NCBI GenBank assembly: GCA_016286385.1
Contig: JAEESO010000024.1
Coordinates: 1-34,308 of the forward strand
From: Bacteroidales bacterium
Lineage (GTDB): Bacteria; Bacteroidota; Bacteroidia; Bacteroidales; UBA932
Direction of reading: 5' to 3'
DNA length: 34,308 nucleotides
Positions 7,168-14,169 of the stretch are shown here, piece after piece. Made by a program: the position numbers and the translations under genes. The number at the start of each line of letters is the position of its first letter. The stretch's first letter is position 1. Under the pieces are notes generated by a model that did not search any database, was not told where the DNA came from, and worked only from the letters and a program-made list of their open reading frames with translations.

Positions 7168-7652
7168 AACAGTTTCTGATAGGCAAGGCGGGGGGCGCCA
7201 TCGGCCAGATAAATAATTCCGCAATAGGTGAAGCCGTAGCGCTCAATGCAGTGCTGCATGATGTGGTTGTCCCGGTGGGTGTCTACGCGGATGTTGCGGT
7301 CATGAGCAAAGCACCAGTCCATTATGTCGCGGAAAACGCCGTGAACCTCCGGCAGGCTTCCAATCCTATGCACAACGTGGTACGGAAGGGTGTCTTCCAG
7401 CCAGGATCCGCCTTCGATATAACTGTAGGTGGGTTCCGGCGAAGGGATATAGGCAAAATAGCCAACAATCCTCTGACACTCCGTCACCACAAAGCCGTGG
7501 CCGGAGGAAATATCGGCCTCAATAACCTCACGGGACGGGTAGCCGTTCACCCACTGGCCTGTATTGCCGCTTGCGCGCATAATGCCTTTGGCCGCCTCCA
7601 GAACAGTCATTATGGCCGGAAGGTCCGGGGTATGCGCGCTGCGGATTGTCAT
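7164..7652 (-). CDS. GNAT family N-acetyltransferase
   Basis: The 162-aa protein starts with the strand TIRSAHTPDLPAIM typical of GNAT enzymes. The central VGYFAYIPS strand follows, and the C-terminal part has HIMQHCIERYGFTYCGIIYL, the usual helix-strand end where the acetyl acceptor site forms. The classical acetyl-CoA loop (R/Q-x-x-G-x-G/A) is not clear. A GTG one codon upstream (7655) is also in frame. I prefer ATG 7652, which overlaps the upstream TGA. It is in the middle of the coupled operon. The substrate is unknown. Confidence 0.8.
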   Translation of the reverse strand: MTIRSAHTPDLPAIMTVLEAAKGIMRASGNTGQWVNGYPSREVIEADISSGHGFVVTECQRIVGYFAYIPSPEPTYSYIEGGSWLEDTLPYHVVHRIGSLPEVHGVFRDIMDWCFAHDRNIRVDTHRDNHIMQHCIERYGFTYCGIIYLADGAPRLAYQKLL

Positions 7653-8683
7653 CACTGCATGTCCCTCAGCCTCACGTCAATGCCGGGAAGGAGTGCCGGC
7701 AGGCCGGAAAGATCCGTCTGGGAGAAATGGTAAGGGATAAGGACCTTAGGGCCGATAACCTTAGCCGCATTCACGCACTGCTCCACGGTCATGGTGTAAG
7801 GCTGGTTCACGGGAAGGAAGGCAACGTCTACGCCTTTAAGGGCCGCCATTTCCGGGATGTCCTCAGTGTCTCCGGCAATGTAGATGCGGAGGCCGTCAAT
7901 TGTGAGCACAAAGCCGTTGTCGCGGCCTTTTGGGTGGAACATTGTGCGGCCGTCTGTGTAGTTGTAGGCCGGAACGGCGTCCAGTTTTATCCCGCCCGGG
8001 AGTTCTGCCGATTCTCCGTTTGAGAGGGCGGTCCCGCGGCCAAGCATATCGGCACAGTGGGCGTTGGTGATGATGACGGTATTATCCCCGGACAGCGCGG
8101 CAATTGCCTCCACGTCAAAGTGGTCTCCGTGCTCGTGGGTGATAAGGATTGCATCGGCCTTATTGAACTCCTTTGCGTAATCCGTTGGCTTCCCGTAGCC
8201 GCTCACGGGGTCAATGTGGAAGGTGAGGCCTTTGTAGGAGAGGGCCAGGGTGCCGTGTTTTATGAGGGTGATGGCAACGGGATTGCCGGCGGGCGTGATG
8301 AACGTTTCCACGGTGTAGGTGGTCACAGGCCTGTTTTCCTCAGTCCAGGCAAGATATCCGCCAAGCATGTTTGCCACCTTGTAGCCAGCCTTGGAGAGCT
8401 TTGCCGCCGCGGCTGCGCTTCGCTTTCCGCTCCGGCAGTAAACCGCCAGGGATGTGCCCTTGGGATAGGTTTTGGCTATCTGGTCCATGAAGTCGGAGGC
8501 GAACCAATTGATGTTTGAGGCATCCCTAAGGTGCCCTGCGGCGTATTCCTCCGGGGTGCGGACGTCAACAACGGCCATTTGCTTCATGGCGCCGGCAAAC
8601 TCCTCCGTTGTCAGGTTGGTGTAATTTCCCCCGGCGCAGGCAATGCAGCCAAGGAATGGCAGAAGTGAAATCAGTCTTCTCAT
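7652..8683 (-). CDS. Lipoprotein fusing a rhodanese domain to a metallo-beta-lactamase domain
   Basis: The 343-aa protein has a lipoprotein signal (LGCIAC; C13 or C16). Residues about 25-115 are a rhodanese domain with active-site Cys83 in VYCRSGKRSA, the loop that carries a persulfide. Residues about 130-340 are a metallo-beta-lactamase fold of the UlaG/YtkL type: THEHGDHFD (182-190) for metal binding, then a later GDTED and a conserved H in IPYHFS. Rhodanese-MBL combinations are known in persulfide dioxygenases and sulfur metabolism, but usually with the MBL first and in the cytoplasm. Here the rhodanese comes first and the protein is probably membrane-anchored and periplasmic. It begins 1 nt after the upstream stop and overlaps the next gene. 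Confidence 0.85.
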   Translation of the reverse strand: MRRLISLLPFLGCIACAGGNYTNLTTEEFAGAMKQMAVVDVRTPEEYAAGHLRDASNINWFASDFMDQIAKTYPKGTSLAVYCRSGKRSAAAAAKLSKAGYKVANMLGGYLAWTEENRPVTTYTVETFITPAGNPVAITLIKHGTLALSYKGLTFHIDPVSGYGKPTDYAKEFNKADAILITHEHGDHFDVEAIAALSGDNTVIITNAHCADMLGRGTALSNGESAELPGGIKLDAVPAYNYTDGRTMFHPKGRDNGFVLTIDGLRIYIAGDTEDIPEMAALKGVDVAFLPVNQPYTMTVEQCVNAAKVIGPKVLIPYHFSQTDLSGLPALLPGIDVRLRDMQ

Positions 8684-8684
8684 A

Positions 8685-9131
8685 TTACTCTACACGCTTC
8701 CAAACCTCCGTTTCCCCAATTCCAAGCACGGAGCCACGGATTTTGAGGACTTTAGGGCTATCGAAGGTTGCGGTCATACTTACCTTTATTCCACGGTTGG
8801 GATCATAGATCTTGGTCCCGTCCCACTGCTGTTTCTTGGCGTTGTACTTGAGGCCGGTGAAGAGCACGATTTTATCGGCCGGGGTGTTCCTGAGGCTTTT
8901 GTCGGGGTTTTTGTCGTCCACGTCCATTACGCCGTTGGCATCGTAGAGTTCCGCCACCCAGCATACCTGGCCCTTGTAAGTGCCGTCCTGGAGCTTTGTG
9001 ATTTTCACCTTGAAGGCATCCTTGCCACTGCCGCCGGCGTATGTGCCCACGATATTATCGGCCCTGTCATTCTGCGCCATCAGGCCGATACCGGCAATGA
9101 GGCCGCACGCAATAAGTATAAGTTTTTTCAT
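8685..9131 (-). CDS. DUF2147 family exported protein
   Basis: The 148-aa protein has a signal peptide (ending GLMAQN). The body has the DUF2147 layout: GTYAGGSGKDAFKVKITK, a G-x-V-C-W strand, DDKNPDKSLRNTP, LFTGLKY, then WDGTKIYDPNRG and a final GETEVWKR. DUF2147 proteins are small periplasmic beta-barrel-like proteins of uncertain, possibly carbohydrate- or lipid-related, role. This is the first gene of the operon, preceded by a good -7 box, and its stop is 1 nt from the next ATG. Confidence 0.85.
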   Translation of the reverse strand: MKKLILIACGLIAGIGLMAQNDRADNIVGTYAGGSGKDAFKVKITKLQDGTYKGQVCWVAELYDANGVMDVDDKNPDKSLRNTPADKIVLFTGLKYNAKKQQWDGTKIYDPNRGIKVSMTATFDSPKVLKIRGSVLGIGETEVWKRVE

Positions 9132-9147
9132 TTCAGTAACGTTTTAA

Positions 9148-9155
9148 CAAAGATA
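9148..9155 (-). promoter_or_regulatory. -7 box of the DUF2147 operon
   Basis: The minus strand reads TATCTTTG, matching TAnnTTTG, 16 nt before the DUF2147 ATG. Confidence 0.6.
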
Positions 9156-9197
9156 CGCATTTTTTCATTTATGCGCCGTCTCATGCACGGGCTTTGG

Positions 9198-9245
9198 CGT
9201 CATGCCCGGCCCCGTTTCACGTCATGCCCGGCCCCGACCGGGCAT
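9198..9245. repeat. REP-like palindromic repeat, intergenic copy
   Basis: CGTCATGCCCGGCCCCG occurs at 9198-9214 and again at 9220-9236. The second copy continues into a palindrome, ATGCCCGG (9224-9231) with CCGGGCAT (9238-9245). A close relative (GTCATGCCCG...CGGGCATC) lies in frame inside the YfhO gene near 32471-32496. Confidence 0.7.
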
Positions 9246-9266
9246 CTCTACAGCCTTTTTGCCGGT

Positions 9267-9367
9267 CTTAGTCAAGAAAACGCCCCAAAATGTGACTAAG
9301 ATTGTCTTCAGCACCTATCTAAGTCACGTTTTCCGCCCCTAACTTGACAAAGATTGTCTATGGCGCC
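9267..9367. repeat. Imperfect tandem repeat of a 49-nt unit
   Basis: Units at 9267-9315 and 9319-9367 align at about 60% identity with shared blocks GTCA, CGCCCC and AAGATTGTCT. The 9150-9448 gap otherwise holds a promoter, the REP-like repeat and a hairpin; I see no gene in it. Confidence 0.45.
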
Positions 9368-9376
9368 CACAAATAG

Positions 9377-9416
9377 CACAACGGCCACCGAGATATGAAC
9401 ATCGATAGCCGTTGTG
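9377..9416 (-). terminator. Hairpin downstream of the first fimbrillin-like gene
   Basis: CACAACGGC (9377-9385) and GCCGTTGTG (9408-9416) form a perfect 9-bp stem, with CTATTTG after it on the minus strand. It lies 33 nt past the stop of the lipoprotein gene. Confidence 0.5.
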
Positions 9417-9448
9417 AAATATTCTGGTATACCTAACAGATAAACTGT

Positions 9449-10975
9449 TTAATAGCCATAATCATAATCCCGGTTGATTCGAATTGGCCAATATGTGGTA
9501 GAACCAAGTTTTAATAATATGCATTTTCCATATCCTTCAGCAGGAATCATGAAATTGTTATCTTTATTTGCTGACGCAGACAATGAGATATCTTTTGTTT
9601 GCGAGTAATTCCATTCAATTAACTTATCTCCATCCAGTGTTGTTACATTGTGAGAACTAAAATGTGCGGTTTTGTCTCCAGAATCTCCCCCATCGTTTGT
9701 TATTTTGAAACCGAAATCAACCGTTGGCGTGTTTGTCTCAAGTGGATAAAATGCAAGACTTCCTGAAACAGACATATAAGGCCTTGAGTCCCAATCTGTG
9801 TTATGGTTTGTTGTTCCCCAAATATGTATTCTTGGGTTGTTATCCCAATTGGTAATAATTGCAGGAATAGTTTTAATAGTAACAGATGTTGATGATCCGT
9901 TTTTAAAAGGGTAAATATAGTAATCGGTCTTTATACCACCATCAGCAATTCTGAAGTCTATGTTTCTTAGAAGGAAAACGCAGTCAGTCTGAGTGTTATT
10001 AGAAGCGTTTGTCGTTGAGACAAATTGAACGCCGATAGCTTTTCCTTCTGCGGTCCAGCTTTCTACACTACTATCCAAAAGGACATAATAGACGTTAGAA
10101 TTGCGGAGATACAACTTGTGAGGATAAGTGCCACCAGTAGTAATATCAACATTACCGCTATTTCCGTATTGCCAAATATGAACCTTAGGAGAGTCCCATC
10201 CTGCTTCGTTTGTAAAAGTCAGCAGTTTGCCTAATGATATAGGGTTGATCGTGTAATAGAAACGTGCAGAATAAGCTTGGCTTGAGCGGGCCTTGGAGTA
10301 GAACACGTTGCTGTTATCGTCCTCTAGTTTAGCGGTCAACACGTACGTGCCAGCAGGAATAGGGACAACTGCGTTCAGAACACCGGCAGAAGGCGTTACA
10401 GGAACGGTGATATTATTGGTTCCATCATTAAGAATAAGTTTTGTGGTAAAAGACGGAACATTGTTTAAGGTGAGGTTAATTAATGAGCCAAGGTGAGAGA
10501 ACTTTATCTCGTTGCCCGTGACAGTTCCTTGCATAGGAAAGCCCTTTGCTGCTGCATCCTTGCTACTGAAGCTTGTGGGAAAATTATAAGAAGGTGTTGA
10601 TCCCGTCTTAGTAGCGATACTAGCAGGATAATATGCTACATTTCCAACAAAAGAAGCCCCGTCTTTAGCTGTGGTCGTAGTGAACCTTGCCCTCTTTTCG
10701 CCCTCGTTAGAGTATGTGTCAATATCGAAGGTTACAAACTCATCGTGAGCGCTATCCCAAATTGCAATCTGTTCACCTCCGCTCCAAGAGAATTTACCGT
10801 CAGTTTCACTGATAGTAGCCTTCGTAATTTCCTCAAAATAGGCTGTTACGGAGTATGTCTTCTGACCGTTTTCGGAAATCGAAACGAGATCTTCGTTGTT
10901 GCTGGAATAATCGGTTTCTTTAGTGCAGGCCATTATTGCGGCGAGGCCAAGAATAATACAAAACAGTTTTTTCAT
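9449..10975 (-). CDS. Fimbrillin-like lipoprotein (cassette A)
   Basis: The 508-aa protein has a lipoprotein signal (LAAIMAC, Cys17). After a polar stretch, residues about 45-250 follow the fimbrillin/Mfa N-terminal pattern: KATISETDGKFSWSGGEQIA, VAYYPASIA, FSHLGSLINLTL. This is a beta-sandwich of the kind that builds Bacteroidales type V pili or related surface proteins. Residues 260-508 contain two similar stretches with IHIWxxxN motifs (WQYGNSGN and WGTTNHN), suggesting two repeated beta-domains. It is the second gene of a cassette: its ATG is 11 nt after the micropeptide stop, with AGGAGGG overlapping that stop. It is a paralogue of the plus-strand lipoprotein at 12659 (shared YYPASIA and HLG motifs), most diverged in the C-terminal half, as expected for exposed or variable parts. 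Confidence 0.8.
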   Translation of the reverse strand: MKKLFCIILGLAAIMACTKETDYSSNNEDLVSISENGQKTYSVTAYFEEITKATISETDGKFSWSGGEQIAIWDSAHDEFVTFDIDTYSNEGEKRARFTTTTAKDGASFVGNVAYYPASIATKTGSTPSYNFPTSFSSKDAAAKGFPMQGTVTGNEIKFSHLGSLINLTLNNVPSFTTKLILNDGTNNITVPVTPSAGVLNAVVPIPAGTYVLTAKLEDDNSNVFYSKARSSQAYSARFYYTINPISLGKLLTFTNEAGWDSPKVHIWQYGNSGNVDITTGGTYPHKLYLRNSNVYYVLLDSSVESWTAEGKAIGVQFVSTTNASNNTQTDCVFLLRNIDFRIADGGIKTDYYIYPFKNGSSTSVTIKTIPAIITNWDNNPRIHIWGTTNHNTDWDSRPYMSVSGSLAFYPLETNTPTVDFGFKITNDGGDSGDKTAHFSSHNVTTLDGDKLIEWNYSQTKDISLSASANKDNNFMIPAEGYGKCILLKLGSTTYWPIRINRDYDYGY

Positions 10976-10986
10976 AATAAGCCCTC

Positions 10987-11142
10987 CTACCAGTCTTGAT
11001 TAACGATTTCCATATCCCTGGTGTCAGTCCCGGGAGTTTCTCCGAAAAGCGCCATAGTGACGAATATTGAATTCTCTAAAATCCCGCCCTCCGTACTCAA
11101 CTCAATAGTCTCCAATAGAGGAGTTTCATAGTGTTTTTTCAT
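10987..11142 (-). CDS. Micropeptide, 51 aa (cassette A)
   Basis: ATG 11142 opens 51 codons starting MKKHYETPLLETIELSTE and ending in W. It shares the pattern MKK-Y-x-x-P-x-x-E-x-I-x-LSTE-x-x-ILE with the micropeptide of cassette B (12474). It has no signal peptide, so it is not an ordinary exported protein. Short proteins of this shape are frequent in Bacteroidales beside surface lipoprotein genes, and their role is unknown to me. The stop overlaps the strong ribosome binding site of the lipoprotein gene, so translation of the peptide probably controls or boosts the lipoprotein. Confidence 0.75.
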   Translation of the reverse strand: MKKHYETPLLETIELSTEGGILENSIFVTMALFGETPGTDTRDMEIVNQDW

Positions 11143-11177
11143 ATTGTTATTATTTTAGTTATTAATCATTTCGGTGC

Positions 11178-11197
11178 TCCCTTATGTGCGGGATAAG
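11178..11197 (-). promoter_or_regulatory. Conserved leader element, cassette A
   Basis: The minus strand reads CTTATCCCGCACATAAGGGA, identical over 20 nt to the cassette B leader at 12419-12438. CTTAT and ATAAG can pair across a CCCGCAC loop. A shared ATTAATAACTAAA-like stretch follows before the ATG. Confidence 0.75.
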
Positions 11198-11204
11198 GAC
11201 ATTT

Positions 11205-11252
11205 TCGCGATACAACACCTGTCATTCGTCCCTAAATACGCATTTTCGTCCC
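11205..11252 (-). promoter_or_regulatory. Tandem GGGACGAA element overlapping a weak promoter, copy 2
   Basis: On the plus strand TTCGTCCC occurs at 11225-11232 and 11245-11252 (20-bp period), matching the copy at 4090-4117. On the minus strand these boxes cover the -33 position of a weak -7 box, TATCGCGA (11205-11212), in front of cassette A. This is what an activator-dependent promoter would look like. Confidence 0.5.
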
Positions 11253-11377
11253 TAATCCATTGAAACGTAAAAATGTTTTTTGTGATGCTTGTTTTTCTCT
11301 ATAACAGAGATATAACTTTACTATTTGCCGGAGCTGCAAAAAGCTTTGGCACTGTTGTTAAATGATATATTTTTCTA

Positions 11378-11385
11378 TATCTTTG
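11378..11385 (+). promoter_or_regulatory. -7 box for the HicB-like gene
   Basis: TATCTTTG ends 5 nt before ATG 11391, with TTG at 11355-11357 and a 20-bp spacer. The transcript would be almost leaderless, which fixes ATG 11391 as the start. Confidence 0.6.
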
Positions 11386-11390
11386 TGACT

Positions 11391-11795
11391 ATGGAAAAAG
11401 TATTGATTACTATTGATTGGGTGCCGAGCAATTTTGCTGCGGCAATGGCCGATGAGAACATTCCGTGTGTGGCCACTGGCCGCACGCTTGAAGAGGTTGA
11501 AAAGAACATCGTAGACGCATTGAACTTTCACGTTAACGGCCTAAAAGAAGACAGTGAACCTGTTCCGGACTGTTTGCATGGTGAATGGGAACCAGAATTC
11601 CGTCTCACTACCAGAGCTCAACTCAAGTATACGGACAATTATATAACCCGCAAAGCCCTGTCAAAGGAGACAGGAATTGCGGAGCAGCAACTCAGTCACT
11701 ATGCCAACGGCCTTCGACATCCCCGTCCCCAGATGCAGGACCGTATTACGGCGGGCATAATCTCCATCTGTCGCAGATTATCGCTGGTTCTGTGA
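11391..11795 (+). CDS. HicB-like protein with C-terminal helix-turn-helix, no HicA partner
   Basis: The 134-aa protein starts with the HicB fold: MEKVLITIDWVPSNFAAAM, then VATGRTLEEVEKNIVDALNFHV, as in the partly degraded RNase H-like HicB antitoxin domain. Residues about 85-125 (ITRKALSKETGIAEQQLSHYANG) look like a helix-turn-helix, which many HicB antitoxins carry for autoregulation. No HicA toxin (a 60-80 aa dsRBD-like protein) is visible before or after it, so it is an orphan. It may act only as a transcription regulator. It lies between two paralogous micropeptide-lipoprotein cassettes that point away from it. Confidence 0.75.
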   Translation: MEKVLITIDWVPSNFAAAMADENIPCVATGRTLEEVEKNIVDALNFHVNGLKEDSEPVPDCLHGEWEPEFRLTTRAQLKYTDNYITRKALSKETGIAEQQLSHYANGLRHPRPQMQDRITAGIISICRRLSLVL

Positions 11796-11857
11796 AGTCT
11801 GTTATCCGTCAGGATGGTGGTTTTTGATCTCTTATTTCACATTTATGTAAAATTGAT

Positions 11858-11865
11858 TATATTTG
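11858..11865 (+). promoter_or_regulatory. -7 box for the XRE gene
   Basis: TATATTTG lies 24 nt before ATG 11889. A 17-codon frame begins at ATG 11873, overlaps the XRE start out of frame and stops at 11926. It may be a small upstream ORF or chance. Confidence 0.5.
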
Positions 11866-11888
11866 TGCGACAATGAAAAAGCGCATAT

Positions 11889-12266
11889 ATGAAACACAAC
11901 GATCAGTTTCACAATCAGTTAAATAAGGTCTCTCCTGCGGTCAAAATGGAGATGGACTTGTCCCGTTCCATCATTGACAGGATTGATTACATCCTTAAAA
12001 GAGACGGCATCTCAAGAAAAGAACTGGCAGAAAGAATAGGTTGCAATGAGTCCCAGATAACAAGATGGACAAGGGGGTTCCCTAATTATACCATATCCGC
12101 CCTTGCTAAATTGTCTGTTGCCCTTGGGGAGCCGTTAATAGATATTTCTGCTCAGGAAGCACTGGCACAGGCGCAGGAACTCTCAGCCAAGGAGCAGCAC
12201 GAGTGGACAAACGAAGAAATCGACCAACTAATTGCTGATTATAGGCATAAAAAGAAAAAACAGTGA
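11889..12266 (+). CDS. XRE-family helix-turn-helix protein
   Basis: The 125-aa protein has an HTH_3 domain at about residues 34-90: IDRIDYILKRDGISRKELAERIGCNESQITRWTRG with a turn and recognition helix, then TISALAKLSVALGEPLIDI. The C-terminal tail is charged and ends KKKKQ. It resembles antitoxin-type regulators (HigA-like) but no toxin gene is adjacent. It follows the HicB gene at a distance of 93 nt and has its own promoter. The two may regulate the flanking cassettes, since operator-like repeats lie nearby; that link is inference. Confidence 0.8.
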   Translation: MKHNDQFHNQLNKVSPAVKMEMDLSRSIIDRIDYILKRDGISRKELAERIGCNESQITRWTRGFPNYTISALAKLSVALGEPLIDISAQEALAQAQELSAKEQHEWTNEEIDQLIADYRHKKKKQ

Positions 12267-12398
12267 AGCGGGATTCTTCTAACTACCACGTGGGGTATAA
12301 AGTTGCTATCTAGATACAGTTCTCTTCTCTAATCATCCTTTTAGGATGGCTATTCGTCGAATTATCACGGGGTTTTGTCTTTTGTGTTATTAAATTAC

Positions 12399-12406
12399 TA
12401 TCTTTG
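12399..12406 (+). promoter_or_regulatory. -7 box of cassette B
   Basis: TATCTTTG, with TTTG at 12374-12377 and a 21-bp spacer, is a full promoter. Unlike cassette A it has no tandem GGGACGAA boxes. Confidence 0.6.
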
Positions 12407-12418
12407 CGGCTCAGTTCG

Positions 12419-12438
12419 CTTATCCCGCACATAAGGGA
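12419..12438 (+). promoter_or_regulatory. Conserved leader element, cassette B
   Basis: CTTATCCCGCACATAAGGGA is identical to the cassette A element at 11178-11197 on the other strand. It lies about 13 nt after the -7 box, hence in the transcript leader, and 35 nt before the micropeptide ATG. Confidence 0.75.
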
Positions 12439-12473
12439 CCGTGGATAATTGACTAATAACTAAAGATTATCAT

Positions 12474-12644
12474 ATGAAGAAAATTTATCAAGAGCCTCGT
12501 ATTGAGGTAATTGCACTGAGCACGGAACAGAGAATTCTGGAGGTGTCCAATGGCATATTAACGTTGCTCGCCACCGGAAATCCCTCTAGCGGCATTGAAC
12601 CGTTAGAGGGTTGGAGCACAGAACCCAAGGAATCGTGGGAATAA
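12474..12644 (+). CDS. Micropeptide, 56 aa (cassette B)
   Basis: ATG 12474 opens 56 codons beginning MKKIYQEPRIEVIALSTE and ending SWE. The N-terminal half matches the cassette A peptide (LSTE, ILE shared) while the C-terminal half differs, which resembles a conserved leader joined to a variable core. No maturation enzyme is nearby, so a RiPP role is not supported beyond that shape. It ends 14 nt before the lipoprotein ATG. Confidence 0.75.
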   Translation: MKKIYQEPRIEVIALSTEQRILEVSNGILTLLATGNPSSGIEPLEGWSTEPKESWE

Positions 12645-12658
12645 TAAAGACGCAGGCC

Positions 12659-14119
12659 ATGAAAAAGATTAGCATTATTCTTTCAGCATTTGCGCTGATT
12701 ATCTGCAGTTGCACAAAAGAACAGCCTATAAGCCTTCTCAACATCTCTCCCGATGATGACGTTGCCTCATTTACCGCAACATTTGAAGGACAGGGACCTG
12801 AGACCAAACTCGGAATCAACACCAGCACCGGTGTTTTATCATGGGCAAACGAAGACGCGATAGCCGTTCAGATGACTGATAATACTTTTGTAGATTTCGT
12901 TTACAACTCTTCCGATCAGAAGTTTTATGCCTCGCTTGGCGGCAAAACCGTCAAAGACGGCGGTGTTGCGTATTATCCTGCATCTATAGCGCTTGACGGT
13001 AACCCCGACTCGGTTGATCTGCCAACATCTTATTCAGCGAGCGTTTCTGCCGGCGTTGCAAGAGTATGTCCACCGATGAAAGCTACCGTTGACCTTGGTG
13101 CAGGAGCTCTTTCTCTTGAGCATCTTGGCGGCATTCTATCTGTAAATGTCAGCCATGTCCCGGCCGATGCGGACAAATTGGTCTTGACCGTTCCCCAAAA
13201 AACGGTTACCGGCACTTTTACTGTGGACACAGATCATATCTCTGCCGGCTCCAAGTCAAGTACAGTAACTATAAACTTCGAGAATGGTATTTTGGACTCC
13301 TCCGCCAAAGAGTTCTATATTCCGGTTCCTGTAACTACTTTTACAGGAGGCTTTACCGTTGATTTCAAGAACGCCTCTGACCAAACACTGTATACTCATA
13401 GCACCGAAAAGACATCAATTGAAGTTGGCCGTGCAAAGATTAAGCGTATGGAAAACCTGACGGTGCCTATTAGTATTTATGTCCGTAATAATAATACTGA
13501 CTGGACAACGTTTATGGCATATTATTACTCTGCTACATATACAACAACCTCTTTCAGTACAAATGAGCTTGATGGCGCATCTTCATTTACTCATGGAACG
13601 AATAGCGGGTATCTCCGTTTTACACTTCCCGAATCTGAGATTGGTAAAACAGGGAATATAATATTTCACGATAGCGAATACGATGCTATGGGACGCGTTC
13701 AGATAAAGAACATAACATTTAATAATGATAAATATTATACAGTCTCTGGAGATGGAACCCATCGCATTTACATTCACGATGAATTGAATTGGGCAAATCC
13801 GACGCTCTTCATTGAGCACTCTAATGGATACCAATATAAAGGAGGCTGGCCTGGTGCATCTTCTGATGGTAGTGTAAACCTGTTTCTTGAGGCCAATAAT
13901 GGCGATTCTTACTATTACTGGGAAGGAACGGATTCTTGGGACAGCATTAAGTATATCTTTGTTAAAAATGGTGCTGGAGAGCAGACTGCAGATGCATGGT
14001 ATGGCCGCAGCGGTAAACCTGTTAGTTCAGATTTGGTGCTGAGGGCATATTGGAATGGTAGCGCATGCGTTACTGAAGCTACTGGTTGGGGAAAAGTCGC
14101 CACTTATACGGAAGATTAA
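12659..14119 (+). CDS. Fimbrillin-like lipoprotein (cassette B)
   Basis: The 486-aa protein starts at ATG 12659 with a lipoprotein signal ending IICSC (Cys18). An in-frame ATG at 12611 lies inside the micropeptide gene and is less likely. Residues about 45-260 repeat the fimbrillin N-domain features of cassette A: TKLGINTSTGVLSWANEDAI, VAYYPASIA, LEHLGGILSVNV. The second half has beta-rich segments with YIHDELNWANP and aromatic-rich strands, unlike the corresponding part of cassette A. The likely site is the outer surface, as pilus subunit, tip protein or lipoprotein adhesin. A strong terminator follows, so cassette B is a self-contained two-gene unit. Confidence 0.8.
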   Translation: MKKISIILSAFALIICSCTKEQPISLLNISPDDDVASFTATFEGQGPETKLGINTSTGVLSWANEDAIAVQMTDNTFVDFVYNSSDQKFYASLGGKTVKDGGVAYYPASIALDGNPDSVDLPTSYSASVSAGVARVCPPMKATVDLGAGALSLEHLGGILSVNVSHVPADADKLVLTVPQKTVTGTFTVDTDHISAGSKSSTVTINFENGILDSSAKEFYIPVPVTTFTGGFTVDFKNASDQTLYTHSTEKTSIEVGRAKIKRMENLTVPISIYVRNNNTDWTTFMAYYYSATYTTTSFSTNELDGASSFTHGTNSGYLRFTLPESEIGKTGNIIFHDSEYDAMGRVQIKNITFNNDKYYTVSGDGTHRIYIHDELNWANPTLFIEHSNGYQYKGGWPGASSDGSVNLFLEANNGDSYYYWEGTDSWDSIKYIFVKNGAGEQTADAWYGRSGKPVSSDLVLRAYWNGSACVTEATGWGKVATYTED

Positions 14120-14137
14120 TATTTCCATTCTTTTACT

Positions 14138-14169
14138 GCGACGACCTCACACGGGGTCGTCGCTTTTTT
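14138..14169 (+). terminator. Strong rho-independent terminator after cassette B
   Basis: GCGACGACC (14138-14146) and GGTCGTCGC (14155-14163) form a perfect 9-bp stem followed by six T. Confidence 0.85.

Noticed and set aside
11391..12266. Complete HicAB or HigBA toxin-antitoxin pair
   Set aside because: No toxin frame is visible beside either antitoxin-like gene.
10987..12644. Bacteroidetocin or RiPP precursor genes
   Set aside because: The two micropeptides lack a double-glycine leader and no peptidase-transporter or maturation enzyme is nearby.
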